Shown: in pieces, positions 1 to 5,050 of the stretch | Position numbering within the stretch: position 1 is the first letter of the stretch | How the letters are laid out: every line of letters begins with the position of its first letter | Assembly: GCA_027008665.1 (NCBI GenBank) | Contig: JALVEA010000044.1 | Location: forward strand, 1-5,250 | Source: Thiotrichaceae bacterium | GTDB taxonomy: Bacteria; Pseudomonadota; Gammaproteobacteria; Thiotrichales; Thiotrichaceae | Length of the DNA: 5,250 nucleotides | Reading direction: 5' to 3' | Program-made: the position numbers and the translations under genes | Notes under the pieces: generated by a model | Databases searched by the model: none | What the model saw: only the letters and a program-made list of their open reading frames with translations | What the model was told of the DNA's origin: nothing

Positions 1-416
1 ACACTTGCACCGTGTTGCGTTACACCGTCTTTTAGTGCGCGTTTATGTGTATTTAAGCCACGATATAAGGGAAGTAAGGATGGATGAATATTGATTAATT
101 TACCACTATAGTTCATTACAAAATCAGCGGTTAAAATACGCATAAACCCTGCGAGAACAATAATATCAGGGTGATATTGATCAATCACTTCCATTAATGA
201 TTGATCGAATAGTTCGCGTGTTGCATAGTGAGTATGATCAATAATATGGGTCTCAATACCTGCTGAGCTAGCTCTTTTTAGCCCATAGGCATTCGCCTTA
301 TTACTGATAACAGCGCTGATTGTTGCTTTGATATTATCCGTATTAATTGCATCAATAATAGCTTGTAAATTAGAACCATTACCTGAAATTAGAACAACAA
401 TGTGTTTATTAGACAT
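1..416 (-). CDS. purN: Phosphoribosylglycinamide formyltransferase PurN (3' end cut by window edge)
   Basis: PurN transfers a formyl group from 10-formyltetrahydrofolate to GAR, giving FGAR, the third step of cytoplasmic de novo purine synthesis. The first 138 codons are present of the roughly 212 usual for the family. The N-terminus has the phosphate-binding SGNGSNLQ loop (residues 11-18). The core VLAGFMRIL lies near residues 89-97. NIHPSLLP (109-116) supplies the catalytic Asn109 and His111, equivalent to E. coli Asn106 and His108. The third catalytic residue, an Asp near 147, would lie beyond the window. The alignment to E. coli PurN, recalled from memory, needs no gaps apart from three extra residues at the start. 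The ATG sits inside the end of purM: ATGTCTAA contains both the purN start and the purM stop, so translation is probably coupled. Identity is near certain; only completeness is untested. Confidence 0.97.
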   Translation of the reverse strand, partial: MSNKHIVVLISGNGSNLQAIIDAINTDNIKATISAVISNKANAYGLKRASSAGIETHIIDHTHYATRELFDQSLMEVIDQYHPDIIVLAGFMRILTADFVMNYSGKLINIHPSLLPLYRGLNTHKRALKDGVTQHGAS

Positions 417-1470
417 ACTCTACATGCGCTTCTTCACTATCGGGATCTGATGCAGTGATATTGCCAATAACCCAACTGCTCATTCCTTGTAAGCGAATGG
501 TGTTGATTATTTCTTCAGCTTCTTCTTCATTTACAGCAAGAACCATTCCAATACCACAATTAAAGGTTCGTAGCATTTCTGCTTCTTCAATATTGCCTTG
601 TTGTTGTAGCCAATTGAATATTTCAGGTCTCTCCCAAGCACTTAGATCAATGATTGCTTTGCTTTTAACAGGGAGAACACGGGGTAAATTCTCTGTTAAA
701 CCACCACCTGTAATATGAGCAATAGCATGAATATCAAACCGTTTGAGTAGTTGCAATATAGGTTTAACATAAATATTGGTAGGTTTTAAAAGTGCCTCAC
801 CTAATGATATTTCATGCTCATCTTCTCCAATGGTATCTTTTAAAGATGCTTTACTAATTTCTAGTACCTTGCGTATTAAAGAGTAGCCATTTGAATGTGG
901 GCCTGATGACTCCATGCCGATTAGAACATCACCGTATTGTATATTGCTTTGTTCCAGTATTTTATCTCGTTCGACCACGCCAACAGAAAAACCCGCTAGG
1001 TCAAAATCATTGTTTGGGTACATACCTGGCATTTCAGCGGTTTCGCCTCCAATTAAAGAAGCACCTGCCTGTTCGCAACCGTCGGCAATTCCTTTGATTA
1101 CATCCTCTGCTATATCATTGTCTAGTTTACCTGTTGCATAATAATCAAGAAAAAATAAGGGTTCAGCCCCCATGACGATAATATCGTTGACGCACATAGC
1201 AACAAGATCAATACCAATGCTATCGTATTGTTTTGCTTCAATTGCTAATTTTAGTTTTGTGCCAACCCCATCCGTTCCAGAAACTAAAACAGGATTATCA
1301 TATTTTGTGGGTATTGACATTAATGCGCCAAAACCACCGATATTTCCAAGTACTTCAGGGCGTTTCGTGCGTAAAGCATAAGGTTTTATGCGGTCAATTA
1401 AGGCATTACCAGTATCAATATTGACACCAGAGTCTCGATAGGTCAAAGAGGTCTTGTTTTGGTCAGACAT
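409..1470 (-). CDS. purM: Phosphoribosylformylglycinamidine cyclo-ligase PurM (AIR synthetase)
   Basis: PurM closes the imidazole ring, converting FGAM and ATP to AIR, ADP and phosphate, the fifth step of purine synthesis; the family enzyme is a cytoplasmic dimer. The product has 353 residues, against 345 in E. coli. Family signatures occur in order: GTDGVGTKLK (65-74, nucleotide/phosphate loop), MCVNDI (92-97) followed by GAEPLFFLDY (101-110), GGETAEMPGMY (141-151), SSGPHSNGYSLIR (188-200), HITGGGLTENLPR (252-264) and FNCGIGM (303-309). The AIRS N-terminal and C-terminal domains are both intact. The ATG at 1470 gives the usual family N-terminus (SLTYRDSGVNIDTGN). Its Shine-Dalgarno is poor: the 20 bases upstream in the mRNA sense are pyrimidine-rich (TTTCCTCCCCAT) with only a distant CAGG. 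It is the first gene of a purM-purN operon with an 8-nt overlap. No PurR-type ACGCAAACGTTTGCGT palindrome is visible upstream. Confidence 0.98.
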   Translation of the reverse strand: MSDQNKTSLTYRDSGVNIDTGNALIDRIKPYALRTKRPEVLGNIGGFGALMSIPTKYDNPVLVSGTDGVGTKLKLAIEAKQYDSIGIDLVAMCVNDIIVMGAEPLFFLDYYATGKLDNDIAEDVIKGIADGCEQAGASLIGGETAEMPGMYPNNDFDLAGFSVGVVERDKILEQSNIQYGDVLIGMESSGPHSNGYSLIRKVLEISKASLKDTIGEDEHEISLGEALLKPTNIYVKPILQLLKRFDIHAIAHITGGGLTENLPRVLPVKSKAIIDLSAWERPEIFNWLQQQGNIEEAEMLRTFNCGIGMVLAVNEEEAEEIINTIRLQGMSSWVIGNITASDPDSEEAHVEYV

Positions 1471-1506
1471 ATGGGGAGGAAACCTGTAGGTAAAAATGGA
1501 AGTTCA

Positions 1507-1535
1507 ATTCTAGCATATTCTTAGAAATTCGCTAA
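1507..1535 (-). promoter_or_regulatory. Candidate extended -10 promoter for purMN
   Basis: Read on the minus strand, TGCTAGAAT lies at 1515-1507. It is an extended -10 (TGn followed by TAGAAT, 5 of 6 to consensus). A weak -35 (TTAGCG, 1535-1530) sits 17 bp upstream. The transcript would begin near 1500, leaving a leader of about 30 nt before the purM ATG. This is a consensus match only. The same 125-bp region must also hold the divergent recQ promoter, for which I see no convincing -35/-10 pair. Confidence 0.45.
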
Positions 1536-1595
1536 TATTACCTCAGTAAGTTGTGAGGAAATTATTAATCATCAAAACATATAAAAAAGATAATT

Positions 1596-3713
1596 ATGGA
1601 TCAAGCTCAGCAAATATTAAGTAATATTTTTGGCTACAATGAATTCCGCTATCATCAAGCCGATATTATCAATACCCTCATCAATGGAAATGATGCTTTT
1701 GTGTTAATGCCAACTGGAGGAGGAAAATCGTTATGCTATCAAATTCCTGCCTTGGTTCGTGACGGTGTTGGTATTATTGTCTCCCCTCTGATTGCCTTGA
1801 TGCAAGATCAGGTTAATGCATTAAGGCAGTTAGGGCTTAGGGCGGCTTTTTTAAATTCAACCCAATCTTATCAAGAGGCAGACTATGTCAAAAATGCATT
1901 ATTAAATAATCAACTCGATTTTCTCTATGTTGCGCCTGAGCGTTTATTAATGCCAGCAACACTTAGTTTATTAAGTGGTGCTTATATCTCCTTGATTGCC
2001 ATTGATGAAGCGCATTGTGTATCGCAATGGGGGCATGATTTTCGTCCTGAATATCAACAACTTTCTGTTTTACCTGAGCGTTTTCCTAATATTCCACGTA
2101 TTGCACTCACTGCAACCGCAGATTCAAGAACTCGTGCTGAAATTATTCAGCAATTAGCATTATTTCGAGCGCAAACCTATGTCAGTAGTTTTGATCGCCC
2201 CAATATCCGCTATATTATTTCGCAAGCTAGCAATGTGCGTAATGGACTTTGGAATTTTATCCAGCAAAATCATCCGCAAGATGCCGGGATTGTCTATTGT
2301 TTGTCCCGAAAAAAAGTGGAAGATGTGGCGGCCTATTTAAGCGCTAAAGGACGTACTGCTTTACCCTATCATGCAAAAATTCCAGCGGCTATTCGACAGC
2401 AAAATCAAGAACGTTTTTTACGTGAAGAAGGCATTATTATTGTAGCAACCATTGCTTTTGGAATGGGGATTGATAAACCCAATGTGCGTTTTGTTGCACA
2501 CATTAATTTACCTAAAAATATCGAAGCCTATTACCAAGAAACAGGCAGGGCAGGGCGTGATGGTGAAGCGGCTAATGCATGGATGAGCTATGGCTTACAG
2601 GATTTAGTAACACTTAGCAAAATGCTAGAAAAAGGTGAGGGTAGTCCTGAATATAAACGCATTATAAAAAATAAATTAGATGCAATGCTGGGGCTTTGTG
2701 AGTCAACCCTCTGTCGTCGTCAAACGATTTTGAAATATTTTGATGAAACCATGAATGAGCCTTGTGGTAACTGTGATAATTGTTTAAATCCACCTGAGAC
2801 ATGGGATGCCTCTGTAGAAGCACAAAAAGCTCTATCGGCGGTTTATCGAACAGGTCAGCGTTTTGGTGCAGCTTATGTGATTGATGTTTTAGTTGGAAAA
2901 GTGGATGATCGTATTCGTCGTAATCAACATGATCAGCTCGCGGTATGGGGAATGGGAGATAATCTAAAACAGGTTCAATGGCGTAGTTTTTTCAGACAAC
3001 TGATAGCACAGGGCTATTTAGGCATTGATAACGAACGCTTTGGCGCATTAGTCTTAACAGAAAAAGCACGTCCTGTACTACGTGGTGAAGAAAAAATTCG
3101 TGCCAGAAAATACTCCTATAAAGACAGTAATAGTAAATTTCAAAGGAATAAAGAGACCAATCTAAGAACCGTTGATCAGATTTTATATGAAGCATTAAAA
3201 GCCAAAAGACTCGATATAGCACAACAACAAGATGTCCCTGCCTATATTATCTTTTCGGATAAAACCTTAATAGAAATGGCCCGCAAAAGACCGCAGTCAG
3301 AAAATGCTTTTCTTGCTATTAGTGGTGTTGGAGAAAATAAATTAGAGCAATACGGTAAAGCATTTTTAGAGATTATAAAAGAGCATCCATTACCCGAACT
3401 ACTTAATAATAATTTTAACGATAGCGTCAATATAACTCTAGAACTGTACCAAAAAGGTATGAAATTAGAACAAATCGCTAAGCAACGTGGTCTTGTTATT
3501 TCAACAATACAATCACATTTAGCACAAGCCATTGAAGCGGGAATGTTAAAGGCAAAAGATGTATTGGATCTATCTAATGATGAGATTGCATTGATTGAGA
3601 ATATGGCAGAGTCACTCAATATCGTTGAAGAACAAGCATTAAAACCACTTTATATGGCCTTAGAAGAAAAATGGGAGTATGGAATTTTGCGATGTGTTGT
3701 CGCTGGAATGTGA
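1596..3713 (+). CDS. recQ: ATP-dependent DNA helicase RecQ with C-terminal helix-turn-helix extension
   Basis: RecQ is a 3'-5' superfamily 2 helicase that unwinds DNA in recombination and replication-fork repair. This protein has 705 residues, against about 610 in E. coli. Seen in order: the RecQ N-terminal motif GYNEFRYHQ (13-21); Walker A PTGGGKS (39-45); DEAH (137-140) with the RecQ aromatic-rich loop HCVSQWGHDFRPEY (140-153); LTATAD (171-176); VATIAFGMGIDKP (283-295); QETGRAGRDG (314-323, arginine finger). Zinc ligands are Cys373, Cys390, Cys393 and Cys396. A winged-helix region covers about 402-505. An HRDC domain at about 525-600 includes ISGVGENKLEQYG. Residues from about 605 to 705 form an extra segment whose TLELYQKGMKLEQIAKQRGLVISTIQSHL (614-642) reads as a helix-turn-helix, matching the HTH_40-type domain of other bacterial RecQ proteins. 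The ATG at 1596 lacks a strong Shine-Dalgarno (only AAAAAAGA upstream), but the N-terminal motif requires a start close to here. Confidence 0.97.
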   Translation: MDQAQQILSNIFGYNEFRYHQADIINTLINGNDAFVLMPTGGGKSLCYQIPALVRDGVGIIVSPLIALMQDQVNALRQLGLRAAFLNSTQSYQEADYVKNALLNNQLDFLYVAPERLLMPATLSLLSGAYISLIAIDEAHCVSQWGHDFRPEYQQLSVLPERFPNIPRIALTATADSRTRAEIIQQLALFRAQTYVSSFDRPNIRYIISQASNVRNGLWNFIQQNHPQDAGIVYCLSRKKVEDVAAYLSAKGRTALPYHAKIPAAIRQQNQERFLREEGIIIVATIAFGMGIDKPNVRFVAHINLPKNIEAYYQETGRAGRDGEAANAWMSYGLQDLVTLSKMLEKGEGSPEYKRIIKNKLDAMLGLCESTLCRRQTILKYFDETMNEPCGNCDNCLNPPETWDASVEAQKALSAVYRTGQRFGAAYVIDVLVGKVDDRIRRNQHDQLAVWGMGDNLKQVQWRSFFRQLIAQGYLGIDNERFGALVLTEKARPVLRGEEKIRARKYSYKDSNSKFQRNKETNLRTVDQILYEALKAKRLDIAQQQDVPAYIIFSDKTLIEMARKRPQSENAFLAISGVGENKLEQYGKAFLEIIKEHPLPELLNNNFNDSVNITLELYQKGMKLEQIAKQRGLVISTIQSHLAQAIEAGMLKAKDVLDLSNDEIALIENMAESLNIVEEQALKPLYMALEEKWEYGILRCVVAGM

Positions 3714-3752
3714 ATGACTTATATACACCATTCGATAGAGTAAGTATTAAAA

Positions 3753-4259
3753 ATGAGAATGAAAATGAAAATAAGATTAGCAAAGCAGGATGATCTCGAA
3801 GGAATGGTCGAGATTTATAATCAAGCGATTAGAGCGGGAAAGTGTACCGCTGATACCGTTCCTTTTTCTGTCAATGAAAGACAAGGCTGGTTTGAAAGCC
3901 ATAGCGCAGAAAAATTTCCTTTATTTGTAGCAAAAGAGAAGGGTGAGTTACTAGGTTATCTAACCCTAAGCCCCTATCGCGAAAACCGTAAAGCGGTGCA
4001 ACATACTGCAGAAGTTAGCTATTATATTCATTACGCTCATCATCGCAAAGGCGTTGCATCACATTTAATGCATCATGCAATTACAGCTTGCCCTTCTCTA
4101 AAAATTAACAATTTAATTGCTATTTTGGTGGGATGTAATCAAGCAAGTATTCAATTTTTAGAGAAAAATGGTTTTAAGCAATGGGGCTGTTTTCCTAATA
4201 TTGTTGAGTTTGGTGAAGATAAAATAGACCATCTTTATTATGGGCTATGTCTCAACTAA
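3753..4259 (+). CDS. GNAT family N-acetyltransferase, phosphinothricin-acetyltransferase/MnaT type
   Basis: This is a predicted acetyl-CoA-dependent N-acetyltransferase of 168 residues in one GNAT domain. The first strand and helix are IRLAKQDDLEGMVEIYNQAI (7-26). The acetyl-CoA pyrophosphate loop is HRKGVA (97-102), where the consensus Q/R-x-x-G-x-G/A has His at its first position. NQASIQFLEKNGF (129-141) is the family's C-terminal motif. The layout (IYNQAI, then WFESH, then GYLTLSPYR, then HTAEVSYYIH) matches the Bar/YncA (MnaT) branch, whose known members acetylate phosphinothricin, methionine sulfone or similar amino acids. The substrate here cannot be told from sequence. Three in-frame ATGs lie at 3753, 3759 and 3765. 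The last has GAG 7 bases upstream and gives the usual M-K-I-R start, so the true start may be 3765. The gene follows recQ by 39 bp with no visible terminator between them, so they are probably co-transcribed. Confidence 0.88.
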   Translation: MRMKMKIRLAKQDDLEGMVEIYNQAIRAGKCTADTVPFSVNERQGWFESHSAEKFPLFVAKEKGELLGYLTLSPYRENRKAVQHTAEVSYYIHYAHHRKGVASHLMHHAITACPSLKINNLIAILVGCNQASIQFLEKNGFKQWGCFPNIVEFGEDKIDHLYYGLCLN

Positions 4260-4346
4260 AAGAGCCTATTTGATTGTTTTATAAGCGCAAAATAGTCAGA
4301 AAAAATGATAAAAATAGAAAATTTATTATATATATGTATTTTTTAC

Positions 4347-4430
4347 TTGTAACCATTGATCTATAAATATAGTATGCACGCCTGTTACGAAAGTAGCGAA
4401 ATACAAGCGGTATCTATTAAGTTTGCTACT
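4347..4430 (+). promoter_or_regulatory. AT-rich leader with possible second promoter and two alternative hairpins
   Basis: This is the middle of the 224-bp non-coding gap between the acetyltransferase gene and the tRNA. TTGTAA (4347-4352) with TATAGT (4368-4373, 15-bp gap) or TAGTAT (4370-4375, 17-bp gap) could be an upstream promoter. The small palindrome CTATA-AA-TATAG (4361-4372) overlaps the -10. Downstream, GTTAC-GAAA-GTAGC (4384-4397) forms a short hairpin with a GNRA loop and one G.U pair. The same GTAGC can instead pair in a longer stem, AGTAGCGAA (4392-4400) with TTTGCTACT (4422-4430), one G.U pair, 21-nt loop. The rest of 4260-4440 shows no gene. All of this is inspection only and could be chance in AT-rich DNA. 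Confidence 0.25.
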
Positions 4431-4441
4431 CTAAATTTTAG

Positions 4442-4470
4442 TTGACTTAATAACTCTAAATAGAGAGAAT
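4442..4470 (+). promoter_or_regulatory. Candidate sigma-70 promoter for tRNA-Arg with GC-rich discriminator
   Basis: A -35 TTGACT (4442-4447, 5 of 6) and a -10 GAGAAT (4465-4470, 4 of 6) are separated by exactly 17 bp. The next bases, ACGTCGCC (4471-4478), are GC-rich in an otherwise AT-rich region. That is the discriminator pattern of stable-RNA promoters under stringent (ppGpp) control. Transcription would begin near 4477, a few bases before the mature tRNA. Confidence 0.6.
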
Positions 4471-4483
4471 ACGTCGCCTAAAT

Positions 4484-4560
4484 GCGCTGGTAGCTCAGTT
4501 GGATAGAGTATCTGGCTACGAACCAGAGGGTCGGGGGTTCGAATCCTCCCCAGCGCGCCA
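4484..4560 (+). tRNA. tRNA-Arg (anticodon ACG)
   Basis: The 77-nt gene folds into a full cloverleaf. The acceptor stem is GCGCTGG with CCAGCGC, seven perfect pairs, then discriminator G and an encoded CCA (4558-4560). The D-stem is GCTC/GAGT. The anticodon stem TCTGG/CCAGA has the 7-nt loop CTACGAA, which puts ACG at 4518-4520. The T-stem GGGGG/CCTCC (one G.U pair) closes the loop TTCGAAT. ACG is expected to be edited to ICG by TadA so that it reads CGU, CGC and CGA; this is family knowledge, not visible here. It appears to be a single-gene unit with its own promoter and terminator. Confidence 0.98.
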
Positions 4561-4567
4561 TAACATA

Positions 4568-4583
4568 GTTCACCTTCGTGAAC
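4568..4583 (+). other. Small hairpin just 3' of tRNA-Arg
   Basis: GTTCAC-CTTC-GTGAAC is a perfect 6-bp stem with a 4-nt loop, starting 8 bases after the tRNA CCA and ending 8 bases before the terminator stem. It has no T-run, so it is not a terminator. It would sit in the 3' trailer of the tRNA precursor, where it could affect 3' processing. That role is inferred. Confidence 0.5.
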
Positions 4584-4591
4584 GTCCTAAG

Positions 4592-4616
4592 ACCTGCAAC
4601 CTAGCAGGTTTTTTTT
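4592..4616 (+). terminator. Rho-independent terminator of the tRNA-Arg transcript
   Basis: ACCTGC (4592-4597) pairs with GCAGGT (4604-4609) across the 6-nt loop AACCTA, and the stem is followed by seven T residues (4610-4616). It closes the tRNA unit and should largely insulate the downstream mobile element, toxin remnant and glnD from tRNA transcription. Confidence 0.9.
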
Positions 4617-4619
4617 CGC

Positions 4620-4622
4620 TTA
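4620..4622. repeat. Left target-site duplication TTA of the MITE
   Basis: TTA immediately before the left inverted repeat matches TTA at 4781-4783 immediately after the right one. This is consistent with a 3-bp duplication made on insertion. With only three bases in AT-rich DNA, chance agreement is possible. Confidence 0.6.
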
Positions 4623-4647
4623 GGAAGTTTCAAGTAATGATTATACC
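4623..4647 (+). repeat. Left terminal inverted repeat of the MITE
   Basis: This 25-bp repeat matches the reverse complement of 4756-4780 except at positions 8 and 13, where each difference is T against C. On the minus strand it contains a TATAAT hexamer (4645-4640) pointing outward toward the tRNA terminator. The TG two bases before that hexamer is misplaced for a true extended -10. Confidence 0.9.
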
Positions 4648-4754
4648 CATATTGCGCTGATTTTTTGTTTCTGATTGGAGTATCTCAAGAGGCGCATAGT
4701 TGTTCTACGCAACGATTGAGATGATTCAAGCAGGGACAAAAGGGCAAGTAAGAT

Positions 4755-4763
4755 TGGTATAAT
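4755..4763 (+). promoter_or_regulatory. Perfect extended -10 at the right end of the MITE, pointing outward
   Basis: TGGTATAAT matches the extended -10 consensus (TGn-TATAAT) at every fixed position; only its first T lies outside the inverted repeat. Extended -10 promoters can work with a poor -35. The best -35 here is GGGACA (4733-4738, 4 of 6) with a long 19-bp spacer. Transcripts would begin near 4770 and run through the toxin remnant into glnD, with no terminator seen in between. Activity is inferred. Confidence 0.5.
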
Positions 4764-4780
4764 CATTGCTTGGAACTTCC
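4756..4780 (-). repeat. Right terminal inverted repeat of the MITE
   Basis: This is the inverted partner of 4623-4647, with 23 of 25 bases identical. It is followed directly by the TTA duplication at 4781-4783. Its inner edge carries GGTATAAT on the plus strand, which forms the outward extended -10 annotated separately. Confidence 0.9.
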
Positions 4781-4783
4781 TTA
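4781..4783. repeat. Right target-site duplication TTA of the MITE
   Basis: This TTA pairs with the TTA at 4620-4622. Removing the element and one TTA joins the tRNA terminator directly to the toxin-remnant side, which is the likely pre-insertion arrangement. Confidence 0.6.
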
Positions 4784-4803
4784 TACCGTTTGTAGCAGTT
4801 CGC

Positions 4804-4995
4804 CATACTAAATTAAGAACAATTCTTAAGGATATGTTGCGTAATGATCCCGCTAAAGGCATCGGTAAACCTGAAAAATTAAAATATGATTTAGCAGGCT
4901 ACTGGTCTAGACGATTGACTCAATATCATAGAGTAGTTTACCACTTTGATAATGATGCGCTTTACATTACAGCCATTGGTGGACATTACAACTGA
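4804..4995 (+). pseudogene. YoeB/Txe-family toxin remnant, N-terminus missing
   Basis: YoeB/Txe toxins are small RelE-fold ribosome-dependent mRNA endonucleases, normally neutralised by a YefM/Axe antitoxin encoded just upstream. The C-terminal two thirds of such a toxin are readable here. TILKDMLRND is followed by GIGKPEKLKYDLAGYWSRRL, then QYHRVVYHF and a terminal GGHYN. The equivalents of E. coli YoeB Glu46 (in KPEKLK), Arg65 (in YHRVVY) and His83-Tyr84 (HY) are all kept. The first roughly 25 residues, with the conserved W..YLYWQ segment, are absent. The frame is open back to a TGA at 4717-4719 inside the MITE, but the upstream residues are unlike the family and contain no ATG. The only ATG in the open frame (4834) would give 53 residues and has AAGGA just one base upstream, too close to serve as a normal ribosome binding site. 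No antitoxin gene is present. It is most likely a dead remnant. Confidence 0.8.
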
Positions 4996-5050
4996 GTAGG
5001 TCGTAAGGTGTCAATTATTAATAGAAGCTACCTTAATGGTCTAAAAAATC

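Larger units (their letters stand above)
4623..4780. mobile_element. 158-bp MITE-like element with 25-bp terminal inverted repeats
   Basis: This looks like a miniature inverted-repeat transposable element: a short non-autonomous element moved by a transposase encoded elsewhere. The ends at 4623-4647 and 4756-4780 are inverted copies matching at 23 of 25 bases, beginning GGAAGTT and ending ATTATACC. Both sides are flanked by TTA. The interior has no transposase and no convincing coding frame. It contains a second inverted pair, ATCTCAA (4682-4688) with TTGAGAT (4716-4722), and an innermost broken hairpin, GCG..TAG (4692-4699) with CTACGC (4705-4710), so much of the element could fold back on itself. 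A 3-bp TNA target fits the IS1031-type branch of the IS5 family, but the family assignment is inference. It lies 6 bp after the tRNA terminator and about 20 bp before recognisable toxin-gene homology. Confidence 0.85.

Noticed and set aside
455..1424. Plus-strand open frames of 63-87 codons opposite purM
   Set aside because: They are antisense to an intact, strongly conserved purM and have no recognisable domains.
2992..3619. Minus-strand open frames of 76 and 125 codons opposite the 3' half of recQ
   Set aside because: The plus-strand frame encodes conserved winged-helix, HRDC and HTH segments. The reverse products are low-complexity and Ser/Leu-rich, as expected of shadows.
4297..4345. AT-only inverted stretch after the acetyltransferase gene as an intrinsic terminator
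   Set aside because: The possible stem is made almost entirely of A-T pairs with mismatches and has no GC core, so it cannot be told from chance in AT-rich DNA.
4484..4560. tRNA-Arg as an attachment site of an integrated island
   Set aside because: No second copy of the tRNA 3' end, no integrase gene and no direct repeat of attachment-site length is seen downstream. The adjacent insertion is explained by the MITE.
4641..4862. 73-codon minus-strand open frame beginning MPLAGSLRNISL
   Set aside because: It runs antisense through the toxin remnant and across the MITE, ends in the left inverted repeat, and resembles no known protein. It looks like a chance frame.
5001..5035. TAAGGT...ACCTTA inverted repeat before glnD as a terminator or operator
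   Set aside because: The arms are only 6 bp with a loop of about 20 nt and no T-run, so it is within chance for this composition.
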